A stretch of 64,000 nt of DNA from assembly GCF_000203915.1 (NCBI RefSeq), contig NC_008391.1, forward strand, positions 186,001-250,000, given 5' to 3'. A program made the position numbers and the translations under genes. The stretch is from Burkholderia ambifaria AMMD. Its GTDB lineage: Bacteria; Pseudomonadota; Gammaproteobacteria; Burkholderiales; Burkholderiaceae. Below, piece by piece: positions 26,571 to 35,513 of this stretch (the first letter of the stretch is position 1; each line of letters starts with the position of its first letter). A model generated the notes under the pieces. The model saw nothing but the letters and a program-made list of their open reading frames with translations. It made no database searches and had not been told where the DNA came from.

Positions 26571-27527
26571 TCACTGCAACGCCACCCCCGGCCCCTTCAG
26601 CAAGACGCTGCGGCGGCCGTCGATGCCCACCGGCACATCGCCGTGAACCGTCGCGCGGCGCACGACGCGACGCGCATCGCCGTAATCGTTGATCGCATAG
26701 TGCTGCGTCGCGCGGTTGTCCCAGATCGCGACGTCGCCTTGCTGCCAGCGCCAGCGCACGGTGTTCTCGAGGCGCGTCACGTGTTCGTGCAGCACCTGCA
26801 GCAGATGCGCGGAATCCTGCGACGACAGCCCCTTGATCTTCTGCACGAAATGCCCGAGCACGAGCGTGCGCTCGCCGGTCTCCGGATGCACGCGCACGAC
26901 GGGGTGTTCTGTTTCGTAGACGGTCGACGTGAACACTTCGCGGTAGCGTTTCAGTTGCGTGTCGTCGGCGTGCACATGGGTCGACGCGTAGTCGTAGGCG
27001 TTCGTGTGCAGCGCCCACAGCGTGTCGGCGAGTGCGCGCAGCGGCTCCGGCAGGTGCGCATACGCGGTCGCCGTGTTGGCCCACACCGTGTCGCCGCCGA
27101 ACGGCGGAATCACGACCGCGCGCAGGATCGACACCTTCGGGTACGCGTCGACGAACGTCACGTCGGTGTGCCACGAGTTGGCGCGCGCGCCATGCGCGGA
27201 ATCGAGTTCGAGCAGCTGCGCGCTGCCGTCCGCCGGCGGCACGGTCGGATGCGCGACGGTGTCGCCGAAGCGACGCGCGAATGCTTCCTGCGCGGCGTCG
27301 TCGAGATGCTCCTGGTTGCGGAAGAACAGCACCTTGTGGCGCAGCAGCGCGGCCTGGATCGCGTCGAACGTCGCGTCGTCGAGCGTGTTCGATAGCCGGA
27401 CGCCGGCGATCTCGGCGCCGATCCGGCCGGCGACCTGGCGCAGCTGAAGCGGGGCGGCGGCCGTGTGCGGCGCAACGGCGTGCGAAGCATGCGATGACGG
27501 GTGAGCGGCATGCTGGACGTCGGACAT
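26571..27527 (-). CDS. TauD/AtsK-type Fe(II)/2-oxoglutarate-dependent dioxygenase
   Basis: Protein of 318 aa. The facial triad is visible: HTD in NSWHTDVTF (about residue 150) and the distal His in RRATVHGD, followed by an arginine-rich stretch that would bind 2-oxoglutarate. The N-terminal PLQLRQVAGRIGAEIAGVRLS is typical. Members cleave taurine or alkyl sulfate esters to sulfite or sulfate plus aldehyde. The motif set (NTATAYAHLPEPLRALADTLWALH, QWQQGDVAIWDNRATQHYA-like) suits AtsK-type alkylsulfatases as well as TauD. The ATG at 27527 has an AGGAGA site. It may work with the SsuA-type protein at 22792 in sulfur starvation. Confidence 0.87.
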   Translation of the reverse strand: MSDVQHAAHPSSHASHAVAPHTAAAPLQLRQVAGRIGAEIAGVRLSNTLDDATFDAIQAALLRHKVLFFRNQEHLDDAAQEAFARRFGDTVAHPTVPPADGSAQLLELDSAHGARANSWHTDVTFVDAYPKVSILRAVVIPPFGGDTVWANTATAYAHLPEPLRALADTLWALHTNAYDYASTHVHADDTQLKRYREVFTSTVYETEHPVVRVHPETGERTLVLGHFVQKIKGLSSQDSAHLLQVLHEHVTRLENTVRWRWQQGDVAIWDNRATQHYAINDYGDARRVVRRATVHGDVPVGIDGRRSVLLKGPGVALQ

Positions 27528-27973
27528 CGGGAGTCTCCTGGGTCGGGTCGGTCGGGTCTCCATTCAAGCAGGGGCCGCGCAAAACCGGAACCGATGAATC
27601 GTCACAACCTTAGTGCGCATCATGACGATCGATATGTGTCGTCGTGCTGAGCGACTCCTCCGCGGTATCCGGCAATCCGATCGGCACGCGAAATACGGAA
27701 TATTTTCCCTGTTAAATCGACGGACACGAAAAGATTGCCGAAAAGCGAGCGTGAATGGCCGTTTTAAAATTTGCCGAGGCGACTGCCGTGAATTTGGAAA
27801 AAATGGCAAAAAAATATCGAATCATCCGCCAACGCAATGATGCCCGCCATCGTTGACATTCTTACGCCGCGCCCCGATAGGCCTTGCTTGGCGGGCGGGA
27901 AAGCGGTAAGCGGTGTGCCTGAATTTCATTGTTGAAGGGTGCTGTCCATAAATACACTCCGACGCTAAATAAT

Positions 27974-28002
27974 TTGAAATCCGCGAAAAAATTGTCTATA
28001 CC
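27974..28002 (+). promoter_or_regulatory. Sigma70-like promoter of the flp/tad operon
   Basis: TTGAAA at 27974-27979 is followed after exactly 17 bp by TATACC at 27997-28002. This is a good -35 and an acceptable -10, in the most AT-rich stretch of the region. Transcription would begin near 28009, giving a leader of about 240 nt before flp. Confidence 0.6.
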
Positions 28003-28119
28003 CTAGACGAATCGGTGTGATCCGCATCATCTCAAATGCGGCTACGCAACAAAACGCGCGAAATGCGGCAAATCAGTTGCCATACACGCGCGTTGCAGCG
28101 ATCGAAAGGATTCCGGGGG

Positions 28120-28151
28120 ATGCGGGCGGCCCGACGCACGGGCCGCCGCAT
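28120..28151 (+). promoter_or_regulatory. Leader stem-loop in the flp mRNA
   Basis: ATGCGGGCGGCCCG (28120-28133) pairs with CGGGCCGCCGCAT (28139-28151) around a five-base loop, with one bulged base. It is a very GC-rich stem with no U-tract, about 95 nt before the flp start. It could be an attenuator, a transcript stabiliser or a protein target. Confidence 0.6.
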
Positions 28152-28247
28152 GAATCGTGAATGGGCGAACGCCATGCGCCGCCACCGAAGCAACGCAGCG
28201 TCTTTACATTCAAGGTCGATCACCGGCCCCGTCACACGGAGGGAGTC

Positions 28248-28427
28248 ATGCTGCAATACGTCAAGTCCTTGTTGCGCGATGAACGGGGCGTCAGTTCGCT
28301 CGAATACGCGGTGCTGGCCGGCATCATCGTCGTCGCACTCGCGGCGGTCGGCACGTACCTGAGCGGTACATCAGGCCTGCAGGCCATCTTCACATCGCTG
28401 ATCAACAAGGTCAGCTCACTGATCTGA
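28248..28427 (+). CDS. flp: Flp-type pilin (type IVb)
   Basis: Protein of 59 aa. The class IVb prepilin signal is visible: basic leader ending in G14, then VSSLEYAVLAGIIVVALAAVG with the obligatory E19 (+5) and adjacent Y20 of the Flp motif. It is cleaved and methylated by the prepilin peptidase encoded next and assembled by the tad machinery into adhesive fimbriae used in surface attachment. GGAGGGAG precedes the ATG. Only one flp copy is present, which is normal. Confidence 0.95.
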   Translation: MLQYVKSLLRDERGVSSLEYAVLAGIIVVALAAVGTYLSGTSGLQAIFTSLINKVSSLI

Positions 28428-28515
28428 TCTCCTGAACCCGCGCGCCGCCGACGAATACACGGATCCGCAGCGGTACGACGTATCCAGCCGGGGCGCATCG
28501 ACGGACGGCTCTCCG

Positions 28516-28995
28516 ATGCTCTATCTCGTACAGCTGACGGCCACGCTCGTGCTGGTGTCGATCGCGATGCAGGACCTGCGCGAGCGGCGCGTGTCCAATC
28601 GCGCGGTGCTGGCGTTCGCGATGCTGTACTTGATCGCGGCGGCGCTCGTGCGCGAAGGGCTTGCGCCATTCGCCGGCCACGTCGCGACCGCCGCGGCGAT
28701 GCTGGTGGTGTTCGGCGCGCTGCGTCACGCGGGCTGGCTCGGCGGCGGCGACGTGAAGCTGGCCGCGGCTGTGTTCCTGTGGGCCGGCCCGCCGCTCGCG
28801 TTGCCGGTGCTCACGATCGTCGGCGCGAGCGGCGCCGCGTGCGGCCTTGCGATGCTCGCTGGCCTCGCACGGCAGCGTCGCGTCGCGCCTGCGCACCCGA
28901 TGGCGACGCGCGGCGTGCCGTACGGCGTCGCGCTGGCGTTCGGCGGCGCGCTGGCCGTCTGGGCGCCGTTTCCTCACGCACTTTCGCTTACCTAG
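28516..28995 (+). CDS. cpaA: Prepilin peptidase CpaA/TadV
   Basis: Protein of 159 aa, six hydrophobic segments. The two catalytic aspartates of aspartic prepilin peptidases are at D20 (AMQDLRERRVSN) and D79 (GGGDVKLAAA). It lacks the N-terminal methylase domain of PilD, as expected for TadV/CpaA. It cleaves Flp and the TadE/TadG pseudopilins in the inner membrane. It lies 88 bp downstream of flp, leaving room for differential expression of pilin and machinery. Confidence 0.93.
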   Translation: MLYLVQLTATLVLVSIAMQDLRERRVSNRAVLAFAMLYLIAAALVREGLAPFAGHVATAAAMLVVFGALRHAGWLGGGDVKLAAAVFLWAGPPLALPVLTIVGASGAACGLAMLAGLARQRRVAPAHPMATRGVPYGVALAFGGALAVWAPFPHALSLT

Positions 28996-29015
28996 CCAGG
29001 GGGACGCGCGCCGCC

Positions 29016-30044
29016 ATGCCCAAACCCCTGAGAATGGCCGTGCTGATCATCGCTGCCGGCATCGGTGCGTTCATCCTGCGCCAACTGTATGTTTCCGCGT
29101 CGACACCGCCGCCGCCCGGTAACACGGCCGACGTACGCGTGCGGGTCGCCGCGGCGGACCTTCCTGAAGGGCTGCTGCTGCGCGACAACGATCTCGCGTG
29201 GAAGCCCATGGCGCGCGCGCAGGTGCCGGCCGGCGCGTTCGTCGAATCGCAACCGGGCGCGGACCTGAAGGGCGCGCTGCTGCGCAGCCGCGTCGAAGCG
29301 GGCGCGCCGATCCGCGCGGACAACGTGATTTCGGCGGGCGCGCCGGATTTTCTCGCCGCCGCGCTGCAGCCCGGCATGCGCGCGATCTCGGTGCCGGTCG
29401 ACGACGTGTCGGGCAACGCGGGGCTGATCCAGCCGGGCGACTTCGTCGACGTGGTGCTCACGCAGCAGATCGGCGGCTCCGCGACGACGCCCGGCACGTT
29501 CGAAGCGGAGACGGTCGTGCGGCGCGCGCGCGTGCTCGCGGTCGGCTCGGAATTCCAGCGCGCGAAGGGGCCGGCGAGCGCGCCGGACGCGCCGGTCCGC
29601 GCGCGCACGGTCACGCTCGAGGTCGCGCCGCGCACCGCGCAGGTCGTGCTGGTCGCGACGCGCCTCGGTTCGCTGTCGCTCGCGCTGCGCAGCTTCGCGA
29701 CGAGCGACCGCCGCCAGGCGGCCGGCGGCGACGAACAGGAGCCCGATACGCCGCCGGTATGGGCCGGCGACGTATCGCGCGCGGCCCGCGAAGCGGCGCG
29801 TGCGCCGGCTGCGCGCACGGATACTGGCACGCGCCCGTCGCAAGGCAACACGGTCGTGATCTATCGCGGCTCGTCGGTCGACGATGGATCGCGCGCCGGC
29901 GGCACCGGCACGCCGGGCGTGCCGCCGCTGCCGGCCGGTTGGCCGGGCACGCCTGTTGCACCGGTTGCGCCGGCCGCACCCGTGGGCGGCAATGCGACGG
30001 CGGACGCGGCGACGCAAGCGCCGCGGACCACGACGGTGCAGTGA
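29016..30044 (+). CDS. cpaB: Flp pilus assembly protein CpaB/RcpC
   Basis: Protein of 342 aa: N-terminal membrane anchor (MAVLIIAAGIGAFILRQLYV), a SAF-like domain (VRVRVAAADLPEGLLLRDNDLAWKPM) and the RcpC/CpaB domain (GMRAISVPVDDVSGNAGLIQPGDFVDVVL). It has a long disordered proline- and glycine-rich C-terminus of about 100 residues. It is periplasmic and works with the secretin. The low-complexity tail is longer than in most CpaB proteins. Confidence 0.93.
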   Translation: MPKPLRMAVLIIAAGIGAFILRQLYVSASTPPPPGNTADVRVRVAAADLPEGLLLRDNDLAWKPMARAQVPAGAFVESQPGADLKGALLRSRVEAGAPIRADNVISAGAPDFLAAALQPGMRAISVPVDDVSGNAGLIQPGDFVDVVLTQQIGGSATTPGTFEAETVVRRARVLAVGSEFQRAKGPASAPDAPVRARTVTLEVAPRTAQVVLVATRLGSLSLALRSFATSDRRQAAGGDEQEPDTPPVWAGDVSRAAREAARAPAARTDTGTRPSQGNTVVIYRGSSVDDGSRAGGTGTPGVPPLPAGWPGTPVAPVAPAAPVGGNATADAATQAPRTTTVQ

Positions 30045-30098
30045 TGCAGTGAAGAATCGGGCCGGCCGCCCGGCGGCCGGCAACTGACGGGAAAACGC

Positions 30099-31481
30099 AT
30101 GGTGCGCATGGTTCGTTGGATCGCTTTCTGGTGTCTGGCCTGCATCGTCGCGCCGGGCGTCGCGCTCGCGCAGCGCGCGCACGCGGTCGAAGCCGGCGCG
30201 ACGTTGTCGATCGCGACCGGCAAGGGCGAGATGCTGTCGCTGTCCGAACCAGCGACCGCGATGTTCGTCGCGGATCCGAGCATCGCCGACATCCAGGTGC
30301 CGTCGCCGCGCACCGTGTTCGTGTTCGGCAAGAAGGCCGGCACCACCACGCTGATCGCGCTCGGCGCGAACCATCGTCCGATCCTGCGCAAGACGGTGAT
30401 CGTGCAGGTCGACACCGTATCGCTGCAGGCGGTGCTCGACAGCCGCTTTCCGCAATTGAAGCTGTCGGTGTCCGGCGCGCCGGGCTCGCTGATGGTGTCG
30501 GGCAAGGTGCCGAGCGCGGCCGACGCGGACGCCGTGATGCAGTCGCTCGCGCCCTACCTGAACGACAAGGAAAGGATCGTCAACCGGCTCACCCTGTCGC
30601 GCCCGATCCAGGTGAACCTGCGCGTGCGCGTGACCGAAGTGAGCCGCAACGTCACGCAGCAGCTCGGCATCAACTGGAGCTCGCTCGGCGCGGCCGGCAA
30701 CTTCATCGGCGGGCTGTTCAACGGGCGCACGCTGATGGATCCGACGAACAGGCTGTTCAACCTGTCGCCGACCGGCGCGTACTCGGTGCTCGGCGGCTTC
30801 CACACAGGGCGCTGGTCGATCGACGTCGTGCTCGACGCGCTCGACCAGGAAGGGCTGATCACGATGCTCGCGGAGCCGAACCTCACCGCGATGTCCGGCC
30901 AGACCGCGAGCTTCCTCGCGGGTGGCGAGATTCCGATTCCGGTCGCGCAGGCCGGCAACACGACCGGCGCGATCACGGTCGAGTTCAAGCCGTTCGGCGT
31001 GTCGCTCGATTTCACGCCGACCGTGCTCGCCGACAACCGGATCAGCCTGAAGGTGCGTCCGGAAGTGAGCGAGGTCGACGCGAACAACAGCGTGACGACC
31101 GGCGGCGTGACGGTGCCGGGGCTCACCGTGCGGCGCGTCGAGACGACGGTCGAACTGTCCAGCGGGCAGAGCTTCGCGATCGGCGGGCTGCTGCAGAGCC
31201 AGACGGCCAATACCGTGTCGCAGATTCCGGGGCTCGGCCGGCTGCCGATCATCGGCCGGCTGTTTTCGTCGAAGAACTTCCAGGACAACAAGACCGAGGT
31301 CGTCGTGATCGTGACGCCGTACATCGTGCAGCCGACCGGCCCCGGCCAGCTCGAACAGGCGCTCGACACCGTCGCCCGGCCGAGCAGCGATCTCGAGTTC
31401 GCGGTGCAGCGCAATCTCGGGCTCGATCTGATGTCGGGCGAAACGCCGCGCCCCGTCGGCGCCGCGGGCTTCGTGTATTGA
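30099..31481 (+). CDS. cpaC: Flp pilus secretin CpaC/RcpA
   Basis: Protein of 460 aa with a signal peptide (VRWIAFWCLACIVAPGVALA). The N-terminal pilus-secretin domain carries the VADPSIADIQVPSPRTVFVFGKKAGTTTL motif and a BON-like domain follows. The type II/III secretin domain contains QEGLITMLAEPNLTAMSGQTASFLAGGEIPIPV and ends GLGRLPIIGRLFSSKNFQ. It forms the outer-membrane channel for the pilus. ATG at 30099 lies 54 bp after cpaB. Confidence 0.95.
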   Translation: MVRMVRWIAFWCLACIVAPGVALAQRAHAVEAGATLSIATGKGEMLSLSEPATAMFVADPSIADIQVPSPRTVFVFGKKAGTTTLIALGANHRPILRKTVIVQVDTVSLQAVLDSRFPQLKLSVSGAPGSLMVSGKVPSAADADAVMQSLAPYLNDKERIVNRLTLSRPIQVNLRVRVTEVSRNVTQQLGINWSSLGAAGNFIGGLFNGRTLMDPTNRLFNLSPTGAYSVLGGFHTGRWSIDVVLDALDQEGLITMLAEPNLTAMSGQTASFLAGGEIPIPVAQAGNTTGAITVEFKPFGVSLDFTPTVLADNRISLKVRPEVSEVDANNSVTTGGVTVPGLTVRRVETTVELSSGQSFAIGGLLQSQTANTVSQIPGLGRLPIIGRLFSSKNFQDNKTEVVVIVTPYIVQPTGPGQLEQALDTVARPSSDLEFAVQRNLGLDLMSGETPRPVGAAGFVY

Positions 31482-31495
31482 CCGGAGGAGCGCGC

Positions 31496-31879
31496 ATGCG
31501 GGTTCGAACCATCGTCTTCGCTCTGCTGGCGCCCGCGCTTGCAGGCTGCCTGTCGGCGCCGCCGCCGATCAACCTGCCGGATGCACGCGCGATCGGCTTC
31601 GACGGCGTGCGCGCGGTGCCGCCCGACTGCGCGGCGCTGATGCAGCCGTCGCATCTCGTCGACGCGGGCTTCGGGCGGCCCGGCGTGCCGTTCGGCTGCG
31701 CGACCTACACGAATCTCGCGACGATGCTCGCGCGGCCGGAAGACCTCGTCGCGCCCATCCCGTACGGCGGCGCGGACGCGCAAGTCGCGGCCGACGCGGT
31801 GCGCCGCTACGTGGAGGATCGCGTGAAGCAGCCGACCCCCGGCAAGACGCTGACGACGACCGGCTCGCCCGGCCATTGA
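31496..31879 (+). CDS. cpaD: CpaD-like pilus-assembly lipoprotein
   Basis: Protein of 127 aa. A signal peptide ends in the lipobox ALAGC, followed by a CpaD-type region (GVPFGCATYTNLATMLARPEDLVAP) with a conserved FGCATxxNLAxM motif and a short RRYVEDRVKQPTP helix. It is an outer-membrane lipoprotein associated with the secretin. It is shorter than Caulobacter CpaD, retaining mainly the conserved C-terminal half. GGAGG before the ATG sets the start. Confidence 0.85.
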   Translation: MRVRTIVFALLAPALAGCLSAPPPINLPDARAIGFDGVRAVPPDCAALMQPSHLVDAGFGRPGVPFGCATYTNLATMLARPEDLVAPIPYGGADAQVAADAVRRYVEDRVKQPTPGKTLTTTGSPGH

Positions 31880-31900
31880 CCCGCTCCGGATGACATCGCG

Positions 31901-33124
31901 ATGCCGACCATGAACGTCCTCGATCGCCAGAACGCCAAGCGCGCCGCCTCCGCCGGGGCGGCGGATCTCATCGCGGTCGTGTCGGACGCGGGCAGCGAAG
32001 ACGTGATCCGCCGCGTCGCGCAGGATCTGTCGATCACGCGCGCCCACGTGCAGGCGGGCAACTGCGACGACGCGATCCGCCTGCTGCAGCAGCACGAGCG
32101 TTCGCCGCGCCAGCTGATCGTCGACGTGTCGGATTCGGTGCTGCCGGTGTCCGACCTGATGCGGCTCGCCGAGATGTGCGATCCGTCCGTGCGGGTCATC
32201 GCGATCGGCACGCAGAACGACGTCGGGCTGTTCCGCAACCTGCTCGGCATCGGCGTGCAGGACTACATCGTGAAGCCGCTGACCGTCGAGCTGATGCGGC
32301 GCGCGCTGACCGCGACGGAATCGATCGTGCAGGCGCGCACCGGCAAGATCGTCAGCTTCGTCGGCGCCCGCGGCGGCGTCGGCGCGACGACGGTCGCGGT
32401 GAGTCTCGCGCGCTGTCTGGCGGGCGAGAAGCGCCGCCGTGTCGCGTATGCCGATCTGAACCTTCATGGCGGCGGCGCGAACTCGATGCTCGGGCTGTCG
32501 AGCAACAACGGGCTGATCGAATTGCTGAACATGGAGCAGCGCCCCGACGATGCGTTGTTCGATCGCATGTTCGTCACGAAGGGCGACCGCCTGCACGTGC
32601 TGTCGGCCGAGCTGGCGTACGGCGAGGACGCGCCGCTGCGCGACGATGCGATCGCGCAGCTCGTCGACATGCTGAGGGACCGCTTCCATTACGTGCTGTT
32701 CGACGTGGGCAACCGTGCCGGCAAACTGTTCGAGGACGCGCTGGCGGCGTCCGATCTCGTCTATATCGTCGCCGACCGCTCAGTGCACGCCGCATACGAA
32801 GCCGCGCGGCTCGCGCGCTTCGTGAAGGAGCTGCCCGGCGAGCGGCTGCTGTCGATGGTGCTGAACAATCCGCTCGAGCCGGTCAAGGGGCGCGTCGCGC
32901 AGACCGATTTCGAGGATGCGTTCGGCGGCGTGAAGCTGCGCGAGCTGCCGCACGAGCCGCAGCCGCTCGCGGTCGCCGAGAACCTCGGCGAGCCGATCGA
33001 AGGCGGGAAGCGTCATGGCTTCCTGGACGAGATCCGGCGGCTCGCGAACGGCATCACCGGCGAATCGATGGCCGTCGCCGAGCCGTGGTACGCGCGCTTC
33101 GTCAAGTGGAGGAAAGGATCGTGA
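31901..33124 (+). CDS. cpaE: Pilus-localising ATPase CpaE/TadZ
   Basis: Protein of 407 aa. The N-terminal receiver-like domain (DLIAVVSDAGSEDVIRRV ... IGVQDYIVKPL, about residues 22-130) is followed by a MinD/ParA-like ATPase domain. Its deviant Walker A is FVGARGGVGATTVAVSLARC, with the lysines of ParA replaced by R and A as usual in CpaE. TadZ/CpaE marks the pole or site of pilus assembly. The stop overlaps the cpaF start by GTGA. Confidence 0.92.
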   Translation: MPTMNVLDRQNAKRAASAGAADLIAVVSDAGSEDVIRRVAQDLSITRAHVQAGNCDDAIRLLQQHERSPRQLIVDVSDSVLPVSDLMRLAEMCDPSVRVIAIGTQNDVGLFRNLLGIGVQDYIVKPLTVELMRRALTATESIVQARTGKIVSFVGARGGVGATTVAVSLARCLAGEKRRRVAYADLNLHGGGANSMLGLSSNNGLIELLNMEQRPDDALFDRMFVTKGDRLHVLSAELAYGEDAPLRDDAIAQLVDMLRDRFHYVLFDVGNRAGKLFEDALAASDLVYIVADRSVHAAYEAARLARFVKELPGERLLSMVLNNPLEPVKGRVAQTDFEDAFGGVKLRELPHEPQPLAVAENLGEPIEGGKRHGFLDEIRRLANGITGESMAVAEPWYARFVKWRKGS

Positions 33125-34539
33125 CGTTCGGTACCCGCAAACGGTCGACGCCGGAGCCTGCACCGGCAGTGGCCCCGGCCGCGCCGCGCGACGACGCGCC
33201 CGCGCCGGCGCCGGCACCGATCGCGAGCCACGCGCCGCCGCCGCTGCGCGGGGCCGCGGCGGCCGACACGCAGGAGTCGCTGATCCGCTCCGGCAAGTTC
33301 GATGCGATTCGCACCGCGGTGTTCTCGTCGATGAACATGTCGGCGGCATTGATGAAGACGCGCGACGAAGTGCGCGCGGGCATCGAGCAGGTGGCCGCGC
33401 ACACCGTCGAGCGCGAGCGCCTGAAGATCACGGCGGGCGAGCAGGTGCTGATCGTCGACGCGATCCTGAATGACATGTTCGGCGTCGGGCCGATCGAGCC
33501 GCTGCTCGCCGACGACACCGTGTCCGACATCCTCGTGAACGGCCCCGACCAGGTGTACGTCGAGCGCGCGGGGCGGCTTGAACTCACGTCGCTGAAGTTT
33601 CGCGACAACGCGCACGTGACGAGCGTCGCGCAGCGGATCGCGGCGGCGGTCGGGCGCCGTGTCGACGAGAGCAGCCCGATGGTCGACGCGCGCCTGGCCG
33701 ACGGCAGCCGCGTGAACGTGGTGCTGCCGCCGATCGCGATGCGCGGCGCGTCGATCTCGATCCGCAAGTTCGCGAAGCGCGACATTACGCTCGCGCGGAT
33801 GGCGCACCAGGGCAACATCTCGCACGGGATGCTGCAAGTGCTGAAGATCGCCTGCGCGTGCCGGCTGAACATCGTGATCTCGGGCGGTACCGGCTCGGGC
33901 AAGACGACGCTGCTGAACGCGCTGTCGCAGCACATCGAGGAGCACGAGCGGATCGTGACGATCGAGGATGCGGCCGAGCTGCAACTGCTGCAGCCGCATG
34001 TCGTGAGTCTCGAGACGCGCCCGGAGAATACCGAAGGGCTCGGCGGAATCTCGCAGCGCGACCTCGTGCGCAATGCGCTGCGGATGCGGCCCGATCGCAT
34101 CATCCTCGGCGAAATCCGCGGCGCGGAGGCATTCGACGTGCTGCAGGCGATGAATACGGGCCACGACGGCTCGATGACGACGATCCATGCGAACACGCCG
34201 CGCGACGCGATCAGCCGGCTCGAAAGCATGGTGATGATGGCGAACGCGAACCTGCAGCTGCTGTCGATCCGGCGCCAGATCGCGAGCGCCGTGCACCTGT
34301 TCGTGCAGATCGAGCGAATGCGCGACGGCGTGCGTCGCGTGACGCGGATCACCGAGATCGTCGGGATGGAAGGCGAGGTCGTGATCACGCAGGATCTGTT
34401 CACGTTCCGCCAGGACAGCGACACGACGCGCGACGTGGTGAAAGGGGTGTTCGAGGCGTCGTCGCTGCGCCCCGCGTTCGCCCCGCGTGCCGCGTACTAC
34501 GGCATGGAGGACGCGCTCTCCGAGGTATTCCGGCAATGA
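33121..34539 (+). CDS. cpaF: Flp pilus assembly ATPase CpaF/TadA
   Basis: Protein of 472 aa, GTG start with GAGGAAAGG upstream and a four-base overlap with cpaE. After a proline/alanine-rich linker (residues 10-50), the N-terminal ring domain leads to the Walker A ISGGTGSGKTT (about residues 253-263). Next come the Asp box, Walker B (RMRPDRIILGEIRGAEAFD) and the His box (GHDGSMTTIHANTPRDAISRLE). It is the secretion-ATPase motor that polymerises the pilus. An open frame reaching back to 32176 is an artefact of cpaE. Confidence 0.95.
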   Translation: MTFGTRKRSTPEPAPAVAPAAPRDDAPAPAPAPIASHAPPPLRGAAAADTQESLIRSGKFDAIRTAVFSSMNMSAALMKTRDEVRAGIEQVAAHTVERERLKITAGEQVLIVDAILNDMFGVGPIEPLLADDTVSDILVNGPDQVYVERAGRLELTSLKFRDNAHVTSVAQRIAAAVGRRVDESSPMVDARLADGSRVNVVLPPIAMRGASISIRKFAKRDITLARMAHQGNISHGMLQVLKIACACRLNIVISGGTGSGKTTLLNALSQHIEEHERIVTIEDAAELQLLQPHVVSLETRPENTEGLGGISQRDLVRNALRMRPDRIILGEIRGAEAFDVLQAMNTGHDGSMTTIHANTPRDAISRLESMVMMANANLQLLSIRRQIASAVHLFVQIERMRDGVRRVTRITEIVGMEGEVVITQDLFTFRQDSDTTRDVVKGVFEASSLRPAFAPRAAYYGMEDALSEVFRQ

Positions 34540-35513
34540 GGCCCGCCGACCTGTTCGCGCTCGGCGCGTTCGTCGTGATCCTCGTGATCGGCCTCATGCT
34601 GTCCGCGCTGCTCGATCGCGCGCGGCAGGCGCCGGAGCAGCGCATTCGCGAGCGGATGCGGCGCCTCGCGCCGTCGCTGGCGGGCCGCGAGGCCGGTGCC
34701 AACGCCACGCCCGGCGTCGCGCTGTTCAACCTGCCGCGCCGGCAGGGCCGCGTGCGTGCGTGGCTGCAGCGCTACGTGACGCGCGTGCGCGCGGTCGGCG
34801 GCGAGCGCGGGATGCGGATCGTCATCGCCAGCGCGATCGTCGGCGAGATCGCGGCGATCGTCGCGATGAAGCTCGTCGCGCTGCCGAGCGTCCTGCATCC
34901 ACTGATCTACGTCGGGTTGCCGCTGCTGGCGATGCGCACCAGCTATCGCGCGCTGGTCGAGCGCTTCCGGCTGCGCTTTCTCGAAGCGTTCCCCGACGCG
35001 ATCGACCTGATCGTGCGTGCGGTGCGCGCGGGCATTCCGGTCACGCAGGCGATCAGCACGGTCGGCGACAGCGCGGCGGAGCCGGTGCGCTCGACCTTCC
35101 GCACGATGGGCGACAGCCTGCGCGTGGGCGTGGATCTGAAGGACGTGCTGACGCAGGCGTCTGACCGGCTGATGATCGCGGACTTCTCGTTCTTCACCGT
35201 CTACCTGCTGCTGCAGCGCGAGACCGGCGGCAGCCTCGGCGAAACGCTCGACGAGTTGTCGAGCATCATCCGCACGCGCCGCGACATCCGCCTGAAAACG
35301 CGTGCGTTGACCGCCGAAGGGCGGATCACGACGAAGATCATTTCGGCCGTGCCGTTCGTGATGATCGGCGCGCTGTTCCTCGTGAACCGCTCGTACGTGA
35401 TGCTGCTGTTCGACACGCACGCGGGCCACGTGATGCTGACGATCGCCGCCGTGCTGCTGACGATCGGACTGCTGACGATCAACAAGATCTCGAAACTGGA
35501 TACCGCGCGATGA
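34536..35513 (+). CDS. tadB: Flp pilus inner-membrane platform protein TadB
   Basis: Protein of 325 aa with N-terminal TM (FALGAFVVILVIGLMLSALL), two central TMs and a C-terminal pair. It carries the T2SSF domain FPDAIDLIVRAVRAGIPVTQAISTVGDS ... LQRETGGSLGETLDELSSIIR. It forms the platform with TadC. It overlaps cpaF and tadC by ATGA each. Confidence 0.94.
   Translation: MRPADLFALGAFVVILVIGLMLSALLDRARQAPEQRIRERMRRLAPSLAGREAGANATPGVALFNLPRRQGRVRAWLQRYVTRVRAVGGERGMRIVIASAIVGEIAAIVAMKLVALPSVLHPLIYVGLPLLAMRTSYRALVERFRLRFLEAFPDAIDLIVRAVRAGIPVTQAISTVGDSAAEPVRSTFRTMGDSLRVGVDLKDVLTQASDRLMIADFSFFTVYLLLQRETGGSLGETLDELSSIIRTRRDIRLKTRALTAEGRITTKIISAVPFVMIGALFLVNRSYVMLLFDTHAGHVMLTIAAVLLTIGLLTINKISKLDTAR

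Larger units (their letters stand above)
27528..28247. promoter_or_regulatory. AT-rich regulatory region upstream of flp/tad operon
   Basis: A 720-bp gene-free stretch, much richer in A/T runs than neighbours between 27700 and 28010. The distal part may bind nucleoid proteins. It carries the promoter at 27974-28002 and the leader hairpin at 28120-28151 described separately. It also presumably holds the divergent promoter for the dioxygenase gene. I see no open reading frame here that looks coding. Confidence 0.6.

Noticed and set aside
28428..28515. Terminator between flp and cpaA
   Set aside because: No convincing stem with U-tract was found; partial read-through control cannot be claimed.
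32176..34539. CpaF as a 787-aa fusion with an N-terminal extension
   Set aside because: The extension is the wrong frame of cpaE. The GTG at 33121 has a good ribosome site and overlaps the cpaE stop.
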